A DNA stretch of 57,355 nt from Bacteroidota bacterium. Lineage in GTDB: Bacteria > Bacteroidota > Bacteroidia > Palsa-965. The position numbers and the translations under genes are program-made. Every line of letters begins with the position of its first letter. Positions within the stretch are counted from its first letter, which is position 1. The notes below the pieces were generated by a model that worked only from the letters and a program-made list of their open reading frames with translations, did not search any database and was not told the DNA's origin. The stretch covers positions 1 through 57,355 of the forward strand of contig PLYR01000107.1 of the NCBI GenBank assembly GCA_003153435.1. The letters run 5' to 3'. Positions 8,730 through 17,397 of the stretch are shown here, piece after piece.

Positions 8730-9782
8730 TTATTTTAGGTACTGCTTTTTATAATCACTTATTGCTCTCTTCATAAAAGCGGGGAAACCGGCAGGCTCTC
8801 TTTTAAATGTATCTTCAAGGGTTTTTGGTAGGATGTCTTTAAAATCGATAAAATTTAACGGTAAAAGTTGTCTGTACAACTTTAAATCGGAGCTTCGGTT
8901 GCTGACGGCTTCATAAATTTTATATACAAAATATTTTAAGTACGATTTTGTAATGGTTGTAATCAAATGTTTACGGGGTAACTTCTCTCCGAAATCGAAA
9001 AAATTTGCCTGTAAAAAATAATCAATATCAGTTGGTGACATCATGTGTTCATCAGAAGCATTGCCTTTCTTATCAAGCGCAAGTAACCCAAAACATGCTT
9101 CAACGAACAGTTTTTCATTTGGCGCCAATTCAATTCTGTCGTCAAATTCCTGGGCAGGGATCAGTGAGAAGCTTATTCCTCGGTATTTTGCGCCGTCAAA
9201 GAGTTCATCTAATCTCCCGTCCAGAATGGAATTAAGCGCTTGCTTGTATTCCTCTCCAATACTTCGTAGCCCTTCGACCAGTACCTGAAGGGAATCTTCA
9301 TCTGTCACTATTTTATCAAAGTGTGATGTTGGGACGCTTACAATTTCCCCTTTGCTTATGGAGGCAGCTATTTTATTGACCATGAAAGGAATGTTGTTGT
9401 AGGAATCGATCACAGTGCCAATGAAGCCCGGAGTAAACTTTCGTTCTATTTCCTCAAACTCCTGTTTCATCTGAAGACCGAGAATGAAGAACCTGGTTTC
9501 TGAACTCAATCCTTTCATAGCGGAATTTAAGCGAAGCTCCATAATGTGTAGGAGGCTTTTGATCGTCCGCTCAGTACTTTCAATATACTGAAGTTCTGGC
9601 ACATCTTCTGCTTTCGCACCGTCTTTATTCCTGGCAATCACAATACAGGCTCGGCGAATAAATTCACAATCATTGGCAAGTGATATAATATAATTGAAGG
9701 CTTTATCCTTTTCAGAATAAGTAGGCCTTGTTCCGTGCGTGGCTTCAAAAGGTACAATGGTTCTTGGGGCTGTGTTCATCAC
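8730..9782 (-). CDS. Hypothetical protein
   Basis: No family recognised. The 350-residue product is predominantly helical and soluble, without signal peptide or zinc motif. Features are an ETRFFILGLQM stretch near residue 94 and a basic C-terminus. It stands alone: a terminator follows it at 8683-8702, and about 850 bases separate it from the next gene upstream. It may be a defence or accessory gene, but nothing in the sequence proves it. Confidence 0.7.
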   Translation of the reverse strand: MMNTAPRTIVPFEATHGTRPTYSEKDKAFNYIISLANDCEFIRRACIVIARNKDGAKAEDVPELQYIESTERTIKSLLHIMELRLNSAMKGLSSETRFFILGLQMKQEFEEIERKFTPGFIGTVIDSYNNIPFMVNKIAASISKGEIVSVPTSHFDKIVTDEDSLQVLVEGLRSIGEEYKQALNSILDGRLDELFDGAKYRGISFSLIPAQEFDDRIELAPNEKLFVEACFGLLALDKKGNASDEHMMSPTDIDYFLQANFFDFGEKLPRKHLITTITKSYLKYFVYKIYEAVSNRSSDLKLYRQLLPLNFIDFKDILPKTLEDTFKREPAGFPAFMKRAISDYKKQYLK

Positions 9783-10130
9783 TTTAGTATTTGGGTGGTA
9801 ATACGGACATATTAGTTACTCTGCCGGACGCCTTCTTAATTCAATTTAAACGCTTTCTTTTGACAAATGCAAACTTTAGAACGCAAATCCGTTATTTATG
9901 GACAAAATGGCAGAAAATGAATGGCTTACTGGGGCGTGGCGGTAAGTATTGCTTTGAAAAGGTATAATTGCCTTCCAAAAACGACGATTTTATTGCAAGA
10001 GATACAGTCGCTCCACCGGTCCAGCCATGGGTGCTTTTTTCATAAATGCCCCTGGAACTTAGGCTGAATTTTGCCTAAGTCCTTATGTTGGCAGCCTTTC
10101 GGTTACATTATTGAATATCAAAGAAAACCT
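9783..10130. other. 348-base intergenic stretch
   Basis: Upstream of the leftward gene starting at 9782 and downstream of the leftward gene ending at 10131. It should hold the promoter of the former. No coding frame of credible length, repeat or clear hairpin was found. Confidence 0.5.
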
Positions 10131-10622
10131 TTATTGCCCCTCTATTGTTGTTAAAACGGATTCCACCCATCCCTTCAGAGCCGGAAATTGTATATCCTTA
10201 ATGGTATCAAGCGATTGTCTGCCAACCGGTATCATAGTATTGCGGATCAAATATTCCCCTCCTTCATAAACTACAAGCATCAGTCTACCAGTGGAAGTAT
10301 TCCAATAAGATACTTTAAGAATACTCCCTACGGGCGTCAGCGGGCTTTTCGATTTTTCCCTATTTTGACCATCTACAGACCGTATGATATACACTATCCA
10401 TTCTTGTAGAGCGGGGAATTGGATTTCGTCGATAGTGCTTAACGATTGTCTTCCTTTCGGAATGCTTGTATTTTGTATAAGGAATTCGCCTGACTTAAAG
10501 ATTGATAACATGAGCCAGCCGGCTTCGGCTGTGCGAAGATGGGCCACAGTGCTGGTTTTTTCCTTATCGGTGTTGTCCGCGTTTAGTAGGTCGGGTACCC
10601 GCATTAGTCTTTTCGTTTCCAT
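10131..10622 (-). CDS. Hypothetical two-repeat protein
   Basis: No family recognised. The protein is two copies of a roughly 55-residue unit with the shared core G-LML, then GE(F/Y)LI(Q/R)NT, IP-GRQSL-TI, IQFPAL and W. The copies are joined by a short linker. The ATG chosen (10620-10622, METKRL) gives 163 residues. The frame is open upstream to a GTG at 10724, which would add 34 residues, but those show no resemblance to the repeated unit and overlap an inverted repeat. The conserved strand-turn-strand pattern suggests a small beta-rich binding domain. Confidence 0.65.
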   Translation of the reverse strand: METKRLMRVPDLLNADNTDKEKTSTVAHLRTAEAGWLMLSIFKSGEFLIQNTSIPKGRQSLSTIDEIQFPALQEWIVYIIRSVDGQNREKSKSPLTPVGSILKVSYWNTSTGRLMLVVYEGGEYLIRNTMIPVGRQSLDTIKDIQFPALKGWVESVLTTIEGQ

Positions 10623-10718
10623 GGTGTGTGTAAGTTGCTTTCTCTTATATACTGCTGAAATATTCATCAACGGAACGGCAGTATCAGAAAGGGGACTGGC
10701 TTCCACGAGCCAAAATAG

Positions 10719-10752
10719 CTTCACTTTCTTCAGAAATCCTACGTAAGTGAAG
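10719..10752. repeat. Inverted repeat CTTCACTT/AAGTGAAG
   Basis: CTTCACTT (10719-10726) and AAGTGAAG (10745-10752) are perfect 8-bp arms 18 bases apart. They lie in the roughly 400-base region between the two-repeat protein gene (leftward) and the resolvase gene (rightward). They could be a regulatory site for the leftward gene or a weak hairpin; no function is proven. Confidence 0.45.
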
Positions 10753-10904
10753 CACTTTTTATCACCCGGAAGGCTTCAGTTTGTTTAACGGATTGACTTT
10801 CAATTAGTGTACTGAAATATTCAGTTGCGTGGTGAGGTGATCCAACATAGCCTCATTATTTCGTTCAGTCCTTATTGGTACTTTAGCTAAAGGAAACCGG
10901 TTTT

Positions 10905-11012
10905 GGTACTGTGCAGTAAACCCCCTAAAAATGGATGTCCCGAAAGTATTGACTTTAAAGCCTTCCTACTTTGTAAAAACACTGTGCAAATAACAAATGT
11001 TAACTGCACACT
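10905..11012. promoter_or_regulatory. Candidate resolvase binding region with repeated TGTGCA half-sites
   Basis: ACTGTGCA occurs at 10908-10915 and 10981-10988, and the inverse TGCACA at 11005-11010. The last two form an inverted pair 16 bases apart. The cluster ends 15 bases before the ATG of the serine resolvase at 11026. Resolvases usually bind and regulate at such multi-half-site arrays (res). The assignment is by position and repeat pattern only. Confidence 0.4.
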
Positions 11013-11025
11013 TTAAAAACGAAAT

Positions 11026-11604
11026 ATGAAAACAGCTATTTATGTCAGGTGTTCAACAAAACACCATAATCAGGATGTAGAAAACCAGTTGTTGCAGCTT
11101 AATGCCTTTTGTGAAAAGCAAAACCATAACGTGTTTAAAGTATATTCGGATTATGAAAGCAGTGCCTCTGAAAATCGGTCGGCCTTTAAAGCCATGCTTT
11201 TAGATGCTAGTAAACGGGAGTTTGATCTGCTTCTTTTTTGGTCGTTGGATAGATTTAGCAGGGAAGGTGTTCGTCAAACAATAGGTTATCTGCAAATTTT
11301 GGAAAGTTACGGGGTTACTTATAAGAGTTATTCAGAACAATATATTGATTCGTCGGGTATATTTAAAGACGTAATAATATCAATCCTGGCGACACTCGCA
11401 AAACAGGAAAAAGTAAGATTAAGTCAAAGAGTAATTGCAGGTTTGGAAAAGGCTAAACTAAAAGGTCGTATCGGCGGCCGAAAAAAGATTGATAAGGAGA
11501 TAGTGACTAAAATTTCAGCGTTAAAGAATTTAGGATATTCAAATCGAAAAATAGCGAGAGAGCTTAAAATTAGTAATAATACAGTTGGAGCCTATACCCA
11601 GTAA
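11026..11604 (+). CDS. Small serine recombinase (resolvase/invertase family)
   Basis: A 192-residue resolvase. The catalytic domain begins YVRCST, with the serine at residue 10. Further motifs are the SLDRFSREG segment near residue 70 and LATLAKQEKVRLSQR leading into the E-helix. The C-terminus after GGRKKID is a helix-turn-helix of the Hin type (LGYSNRKIARELKISNNTVGAY). It lies in the middle of the element, not at an end, and faces opposite to its left-hand neighbours, so it may resolve multimers or invert a segment, or be a passenger. It is distinct from the large integrase at the left end. Confidence 0.93.
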   Translation: MKTAIYVRCSTKHHNQDVENQLLQLNAFCEKQNHNVFKVYSDYESSASENRSAFKAMLLDASKREFDLLLFWSLDRFSREGVRQTIGYLQILESYGVTYKSYSEQYIDSSGIFKDVIISILATLAKQEKVRLSQRVIAGLEKAKLKGRIGGRKKIDKEIVTKISALKNLGYSNRKIARELKISNNTVGAYTQ

Positions 11605-11624
11605 ATTTCCACGCTCAGGCTAAA

Positions 11625-12401
11625 TTAAAAGTCTTTTCCACAAGGACACTCTTCAATTAAATCGGTTTCGTAAAAGTTAAGAAAATCCCGAACGTGTTGT
11701 AGCGTTTCGTTATAATTGAAATCCAAAGATGTTGTGTATAGATTTTTGAAATATCTAGGCGGGAAACCATCATCTGATTTGGAGTGCATTATAGCATCTC
11801 TAAATTCTTTCAATTTGGCAATACTTTCATGCTTATGTGCGAATTCAAGATGAAAAGCCTTTCCCATTATTTTAGGAATAACTTTCTTTATTTTCTCTTC
11901 AAAAGGAACAAATCTTTGTATTTGAAATCGATCCAGGATTTCAGTTTTTTGCTCCAAGTGCCTTTCGTATTTATACGAATCTGGAATAAGGCTATTCATA
12001 AACGCCTCTATTGTATTAAAAAGGAAAATTGCGGTAATGCTTGCTGTTGAATAGAAAGTGTAGAAATTATCACGGGTTTGATAAACCTGATCGATTTCCG
12101 TAAAAACCTTTTCTCTTTCTGCTGGAATACGCATTGATGAGTGTCTCGCAGTTTCAAAATAGATGATGATCGGGTTCGGTTCAGGAATTACGAAAAGTTT
12201 GTCAGAATCTTTATAGGTGAATCCTTGAATTATCTCGTTGTCCTCAGTTTGAATATTTGCAGAATATTGATCTAAGCTCTTTGAAATTTCCAAAGGCATG
12301 ATTGATGCAATGCTTCCATGTCCTTCTAATATGGCAGTGACTTCTTTAGATACTTTTTCTGCTTTGACGAATTTTTTCTTTACGTGCTTCATTACTTTCA
12401 A
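11625..12401 (-). CDS. HEPN-like protein, last gene of a putative nuclease trio
   Basis: A 258-residue protein. Its helical C-terminal half ends with a segment containing LKEFRDAIMHSK, which fits the HEPN Arg-x4-His motif (about Arg201-His206). A Cys-x-Cys tail (ECPCGKDF) follows at the extreme C-terminus. HEPN domains of this type are often RNases or toxin-linked helical bundles in defence loci. The gene is separated by 35 bases from the HNH-like gene upstream and is probably co-transcribed with it and with the PD-(D/E)XK gene. The motif call is moderate; catalytic activity is not assured. Confidence 0.65.
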   Translation of the reverse strand: MKVMKHVKKKFVKAEKVSKEVTAILEGHGSIASIMPLEISKSLDQYSANIQTEDNEIIQGFTYKDSDKLFVIPEPNPIIIYFETARHSSMRIPAEREKVFTEIDQVYQTRDNFYTFYSTASITAIFLFNTIEAFMNSLIPDSYKYERHLEQKTEILDRFQIQRFVPFEEKIKKVIPKIMGKAFHLEFAHKHESIAKLKEFRDAIMHSKSDDGFPPRYFKNLYTTSLDFNYNETLQHVRDFLNFYETDLIEECPCGKDF

Positions 12402-12436
12402 ATCTAGTTCAAAGTCTGAGTGTTATTCATTTATTT

Positions 12437-13243
12437 TTATTCCGAATCGGGTTTCATACTATCCCTTGCTAAAATACCTGCTTCAATATCCTTTTCAATT
12501 TGTTCCTTGGGTCTATAGTCTAATGGGAATGGGAGATATGTTGGCAATTTTACAAATTCGAGACTCAAATCCGTTTTTTGATCAAATGAATACGTTTTGA
12601 AATTCGTGATGTTCGTCATCCGATTAATTATATTGGGAAAATTAATTGTCAAGACATATCCAAATGGTGGAAAAACGAGTTCAGAAGAAGTTAAAATACC
12701 AAATTCAGGGGTGAAAGAAACGGTATACTTGGAAAATCGCATCTGGCCCTCATTATTGAGAAACGCAAATACTTTAAATTTATCTGGCAGTATTCCATTA
12801 TCACGGTCTTTAACAAATTCGATTAATTCCGGATATGCTTTGCCATACCAGTCATTATTCATCGTCAAAAACATGGAAATTATTTGCTTTAATATTTTGA
12901 GTGGCTCTAAATCTCTGATTGTACATTTGAAATGATTGTACTGATTGCCTGAAATTACCTGAAATGCCGCTTTTGCCCATCTTTCGTAAGCATTCACATA
13001 GTTTACCCCTAAGAAGCTATTACATTCTTGACAAAGGGCATAGTACCCGGTTCCTCCTTGCACCACTTTGCCTTTCGGAGGAGTTTTCATTGGGTTATCT
13101 ATTTTGACATAATCATCAAAGGGAACTGATAAGTATTTAGTATTCCCGTTGAAGGCAATTCTAGGAGGTACATGCTCAAAGCTGAGGTTTTTATTATCTC
13201 CGCAAACTCGACATACCCCCATCTGCATTTTACGTCTTGCCAT
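12437..13243 (-). CDS. HNH-type zinc-finger endonuclease-like protein
   Basis: The 268-residue protein starts with a zinc and HNH-like core. Cys11-x2-Cys14 is followed by an E-H-V-P-P motif around residues 23-27 and a second LCQECN pair near residue 72; this C-C/EH/C-CN order is typical of HNH nucleases. The C-terminal two thirds have no recognisable family. It sits 8 bases downstream of the PD-(D/E)XK gene and 35 bases before the HEPN-like gene, all leftward, so the three look like one operon. Confidence 0.7.
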   Translation of the reverse strand: MARRKMQMGVCRVCGDNKNLSFEHVPPRIAFNGNTKYLSVPFDDYVKIDNPMKTPPKGKVVQGGTGYYALCQECNSFLGVNYVNAYERWAKAAFQVISGNQYNHFKCTIRDLEPLKILKQIISMFLTMNNDWYGKAYPELIEFVKDRDNGILPDKFKVFAFLNNEGQMRFSKYTVSFTPEFGILTSSELVFPPFGYVLTINFPNIINRMTNITNFKTYSFDQKTDLSLEFVKLPTYLPFPLDYRPKEQIEKDIEAGILARDSMKPDSE

Positions 13244-13251
13244 GATGTGTT

Positions 13252-14853
13252 TTATTGAGATAGTTCAAGTTTTTCCCAGTCGAAAGATTGATAACGCAAT
13301 GGAAGACCATACATCTTGCCAATATGTTTGATGTAGCTCTTTACCTGCTCATCATGCTTATGTGGCTGCGTAACAATGATTAACTCATCTGCTTTTCGTT
13401 TATTCGGCCAGCTATGATATTCAATTATTTGCCCAAGAGCCTCACGTATAGAAGTTCTTAACGAGGTGTATGTCTTTATTTCATAAAAGATGAATCTACC
13501 CTTGTCCCGAACCACAATGTCAATGCGGTTCCCTCCATATCCGGCAGGATGCTCACGCTTTACGTTGCCAGCGCCATAAAGGTTTTTCAAATATTTTGTC
13601 AATGACTTACTTATTTTGTCATGCAAATAGGTGATTTGAACTGCCTTAGGGGGGCGAGAGTGAATTTTTGTCTTTAGTCCGTTTTCATTATCATCATCCT
13701 CGGGTATTTCCTCTTCATTAAATTGAAAAAGTTCGTCCTCTGTTGTTGTAGGAATTCTATATGCTTCTTTTAAATGTGCAAAGGTATAGCGCGACTGCTC
13801 GTAAATTTCATGGCCTTCCTGCAACTCAATATAGGGATCGTTGAATTCAATATCTATTGAACGAAATCTTACATTGAACAAATCTACGCCCTTCCAATCT
13901 GAAAAACCTTTTGCACTTGCGCCAGACGCAACGATCTGTTGCTCCATTTGCTCAAGCCAATTTACTTCAATGTATTTCTTTTTGATTTCCTCGGCTTTCT
14001 TTTTGTTTAGAACTTCGACGTTTTTAATCTCACCAACAAAGAACCGTTTTTTTGACGCACCATCAATTGTATAAAGCCAAACATTATAGAACTTGTTTGA
14101 GTATGCATTTTGTTGCTTTCGTATTGGCTCCAGGAAACCGTAATGGTACCCGTCAATGGTCTTACTAATATCGAAAAGCCACTCTTCATGACCGTAACCA
14201 TGTCTACCTTCATGAGTACCACGGTTGTCACTTTTCCCGAATGAGCCAGATGGCATGACCCATCCGTTTGTATTCCAGGTTAATCTAGCTATTCGGTTTT
14301 CAACGGATAGACTTTGTAAATTGCGAAATAAATCAATAAACACTGGGAGGCTTTTGTTTACAAAGTCCACTGAGAATTTAGTTAAAGCCTCCCACGTATA
14401 CTCGTTATAATTTTGGATCGGTACAGCGGTCCAAAAAGGGCTGCCGTTATTTTGAATAATAGTTTGCTTTAAGTAAAGAATTTGCGATTCATTTAACAGC
14501 TTTGGTTTCTCTCTTTGGTAATCAATTTTAATAATTAAAGCATGTTTTTTGCCATCAACTCCAATTGTGAAAAAGAAATCGGGGTGATAATATTCATCAG
14601 GATATAAACGATACCAAGTATAATGCTTAAAGCGAAATACACTTTTCCCAGCACTTTCTTTCCAATCTGCCTTTCCTTTTCGTTTCAGCGAAGGGACTTG
14701 TTTCATCAATAGGTCCGCCCATTCCCTTGAAGGCCCCCACAGATTTTGGGATATTTTCTTTGAAGCAACACGATGTGTTTTATTGGTACGGTCGTAAACT
14801 ACGTTACCCCATTGGCCTAAGAAAGTGATTTCGGCGTCTTTGAAAAAATCCAT
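13252..14853 (-). CDS. Protein with C-terminal PD-(D/E)XK nuclease domain
   Basis: The 533-residue first gene of the trio. The C-terminal about 100 residues hold a restriction-endonuclease-like core: the NRIDIVV strand with Asp, then FYEIKT (E-x-K), then the REALGQIIEY helix with the typical Q-x3-Y. The N-terminal about 330 residues are of unknown family, aromatic-rich and possibly a target-recognition module. A short acidic linker (EEEIPEDDDNENG) separates the halves. The architecture resembles nucleases of restriction or anti-phage modules, but no methyltransferase is in this operon. It is divergent from the dynamin-fusion gene across a 237-base region. Confidence 0.75.
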   Translation of the reverse strand: MDFFKDAEITFLGQWGNVVYDRTNKTHRVASKKISQNLWGPSREWADLLMKQVPSLKRKGKADWKESAGKSVFRFKHYTWYRLYPDEYYHPDFFFTIGVDGKKHALIIKIDYQREKPKLLNESQILYLKQTIIQNNGSPFWTAVPIQNYNEYTWEALTKFSVDFVNKSLPVFIDLFRNLQSLSVENRIARLTWNTNGWVMPSGSFGKSDNRGTHEGRHGYGHEEWLFDISKTIDGYHYGFLEPIRKQQNAYSNKFYNVWLYTIDGASKKRFFVGEIKNVEVLNKKKAEEIKKKYIEVNWLEQMEQQIVASGASAKGFSDWKGVDLFNVRFRSIDIEFNDPYIELQEGHEIYEQSRYTFAHLKEAYRIPTTTEDELFQFNEEEIPEDDDNENGLKTKIHSRPPKAVQITYLHDKISKSLTKYLKNLYGAGNVKREHPAGYGGNRIDIVVRDKGRFIFYEIKTYTSLRTSIREALGQIIEYHSWPNKRKADELIIVTQPHKHDEQVKSYIKHIGKMYGLPLRYQSFDWEKLELSQ

Positions 14854-15023
14854 GTTTGATTTGATGTAAATTATTATTAAGACATACTTTCGATAGGCCC
14901 ATCCAGCATATTGGGTATGCTCTAAGATAATTATTTTCTACCAAACTCTTTACTACCTTTAGTTATAATTTCATAGCTATTTTCAACTACATCGATAAAA
15001 CATCAAAACTTTAATCAGTAATT

Positions 15024-15090
15024 CAAGGTTATAGAAACCTTGAGAGGCTCAGATTGGGTTTAAACGTTTAAACAGGCTTTATCCTAGGAT
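15024..15090. promoter_or_regulatory. Three palindromes in front of the dynamin-fusion gene
   Basis: CAAGGTT/AACCTTG (15024-15030 and 15036-15042) can form a short hairpin. GTTTAAACGTTTAAAC (15058-15073) is a perfect 16-bp palindrome that is also a direct repeat of GTTTAAAC. ATCCTAGGAT (15081-15090) is a perfect palindrome touching the ATG at 15091. Such stacking just before a start codon suggests operator sites or control of translation. The divergent gene at 14853 may share the region. Confidence 0.55.
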
Positions 15091-17397
15091 ATGAAAAAAC
15101 AGAAACTACCGATTCGGACTTCGGCCCAAAGAAAGGAGGACATATCGAGAAGAGCAATAGAAGCTTTAATCGACCCGTGGGTAGTATGTTCTTGGGAGCA
15201 GAGAGATTATGGTATTGACGCAACTGTGGAAATTCACAAATTAATTGGAGATACTCAGAACTCACATCCAACATCCAAAAGATTCTTGGTTCAATTAAAA
15301 GCAACGAATACCATTGATATATCGAAAAGTAAATTTCTTTATCCCGTGGATGTCGAAAAAATAAATTATTGGTATAACTCGAATTTGCCCGTCATGCTTG
15401 CCGTGTACCATATTTCGAGCCAAAAACTGTTTTTTAGATGGATGAACAATAACAACGAATTGATTAATTACTTTGATAAGAAGTCCCCTGGTTGGGCACT
15501 TAAGGCGAGCATTGGTGTTCCTGTTGAGACATCTTTAGTATTTAACAGTAATAGCTCTGAAGGAATTGAGGAATTTGTATTTAATTGGAAGGTGCCCATA
15601 AAGAAAATAATTATACCCGGAAATTATTTTGCTTTAAAAACAGATACGGTTAGCAAGATTAATGACTTAGAAGAGATCGCATCTCGGTATAAATTCCCGT
15701 TTATTGCTGAATCATTAAAGAATCTAAAAGACCTATCCGAACAGGCCATTTATAGAATTGCGATTACAGGTCCGTCAAGAGTGGGTAAGAGCACCCTGAT
15801 CAATTCTCTTCTTGAATATGATATTTCACCCGTTGATATGTTTCAAACAACTGGGGTGCCAATCAATTTTCTACCGGGAAGAGAAGAACGAGTTCATATA
15901 TTTAAAAATGATGGCTCTACAATAACTGATAAACTGTCAGAGAAGAATATTCGAAGATATGCTTCACAGCAGGAAAATCGAGACAATACAAAGGATGTTA
16001 AACTTGTTTCGGTATTTCTTCACAATAAAACATTGGAGCGCGGTGTTGCATTATACGATATTCCGGGATTAGATGACCCTAATGATGACATCAGATCTCT
16101 TACATGGATGACAGCGATGCAATCAAATGCGGTTGTTTATATGATCGACGCTTCTCCGTTTAGAAACCATGGTTTTATTTTTAGAAGTGATTTTAGATCG
16201 GCATTGAGTGATCTCGGGAGTAAATTAGATAAAGTGTTTTTAGTATTAAACAAAGTAGATGATTTGCACCCAGGTCAATTAGCATTGTTGAAAACTAGAA
16301 TTGAAGAAGAATTAAAGAGATTCGGTTTGTTTACAAAAATTAACCAAAGAATATTTTACTTAAGCGCAAAAAAAAAGAAGGGAGGAGGCAAAGAAGGAGC
16401 CGACTGTGTTCTTGATTTGGAGAAGGAAGTTTGGGAATATTTGTTGAAAGAAAACAAAGTGGGTCTTGTTAAGATGAATGAAGTTATTATTGAAACAGGG
16501 AATATAGTAAACAACTTTAAATCCTTAATAAATGTTCGCCTAATTGACAACGACCGAAGAAATGAAATTGAGGGTCTAGTTATAAAAATTGGAGAAAAGA
16601 TCCCGCAATTTGGTAAAGAGATCGGCGGTGAGAAAAAAAACATTGTCCGGACTGTTCATGCCCTAGTGGAGTCCCGAAAAAATAATATTTATGATCAATT
16701 ATTAAGTTACTTAGAGAGCATTCATGAGGATAAAGATCTTCCTACAAGCACAGAAGTAAAAAAATTGTTGCGTTACAATGTAAATCAAGCGATTAATAGT
16801 ACAAATATTGATTATTTAGCGCAATTGACTAACCTGAAGCTGCGAATAGATTCTTGGTTACTCGAGAATATTAGGGCTGTTCAAGATGCAATTTCCAATA
16901 ACCATTCTTCAAGATCTGTTGATTTATCAAATCTTGAAAGATTAGAGTTCAAAAATTTAGGGGATGCATCAAGCTCAGTTGGTATGGGAATATTCACGGG
17001 AATTCTAGGGCTTTTAATAGCTCCTCCATTAGCGTTGCTTACTGGTATAGGAGGGTTTATTATGAGTTGGTTTCTTACAAAAAAGGAGCGTCGGGATAGG
17101 GCTATAAATAAAATCATGGTTAGTTGCAAATCGGAGTGTAATGAAACCTTTGATTTGATTAAAACTCAGTATGCTGGGCTGCTGGATGACAATTTCACGC
17201 AAATGCTTGAATATGCGAATTCATACTTGAGCAAATATTTTTTAGACATGAATGAACAATTGAACAAACTTGATACGGCTTTGCCAAAGGAAGAACTGAA
17301 AACATTGAGAAAGTCCTTTGCTGACATTGACAAGCTTTCATTTGAGCTTAAAGCTGTGAAGGATAGGATTGAGAATTCCTATTTTAGCCTAAGCTAG
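15091..17397 (+). CDS. DUF4365 nuclease-like domain fused to a dynamin-like GTPase
   Basis: A 768-residue two-part protein. Residues about 10-165 match the DUF4365 pattern: SRRAIEALI helix, RDYGIDATVEI with Asp43, then FLVQLKAT with Gln68-Leu-Lys70. This is a PD-(D/E)XK-like core with Q-x-K. Residues about 215-450 are a dynamin-family GTPase with G1 GPSRVGKST (227-235), G3 DIPG (323-326) and G4 NKVD (387-390). A long helical stalk follows, with a hydrophobic Gly/Leu-rich hairpin at about 630-665 that could insert in the membrane, and a helical tail. It should be a membrane-remodelling GTPase that carries a nuclease-like sensor or effector. Its stop overlaps tail-to-tail (CTAG) with the DUF4209-type gene. 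Domain fusion is seen in the sequence; a defence role is inferred. Confidence 0.85.
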   Translation: MKKQKLPIRTSAQRKEDISRRAIEALIDPWVVCSWEQRDYGIDATVEIHKLIGDTQNSHPTSKRFLVQLKATNTIDISKSKFLYPVDVEKINYWYNSNLPVMLAVYHISSQKLFFRWMNNNNELINYFDKKSPGWALKASIGVPVETSLVFNSNSSEGIEEFVFNWKVPIKKIIIPGNYFALKTDTVSKINDLEEIASRYKFPFIAESLKNLKDLSEQAIYRIAITGPSRVGKSTLINSLLEYDISPVDMFQTTGVPINFLPGREERVHIFKNDGSTITDKLSEKNIRRYASQQENRDNTKDVKLVSVFLHNKTLERGVALYDIPGLDDPNDDIRSLTWMTAMQSNAVVYMIDASPFRNHGFIFRSDFRSALSDLGSKLDKVFLVLNKVDDLHPGQLALLKTRIEEELKRFGLFTKINQRIFYLSAKKKKGGGKEGADCVLDLEKEVWEYLLKENKVGLVKMNEVIIETGNIVNNFKSLINVRLIDNDRRNEIEGLVIKIGEKIPQFGKEIGGEKKNIVRTVHALVESRKNNIYDQLLSYLESIHEDKDLPTSTEVKKLLRYNVNQAINSTNIDYLAQLTNLKLRIDSWLLENIRAVQDAISNNHSSRSVDLSNLERLEFKNLGDASSSVGMGIFTGILGLLIAPPLALLTGIGGFIMSWFLTKKERRDRAINKIMVSCKSECNETFDLIKTQYAGLLDDNFTQMLEYANSYLSKYFLDMNEQLNKLDTALPKEELKTLRKSFADIDKLSFELKAVKDRIENSYFSLS

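Noticed and set aside
8556-8754. Two short rightward frames between the ParB gene and the next gene
   Set aside because: They run through the terminator hairpin and show no coding features.
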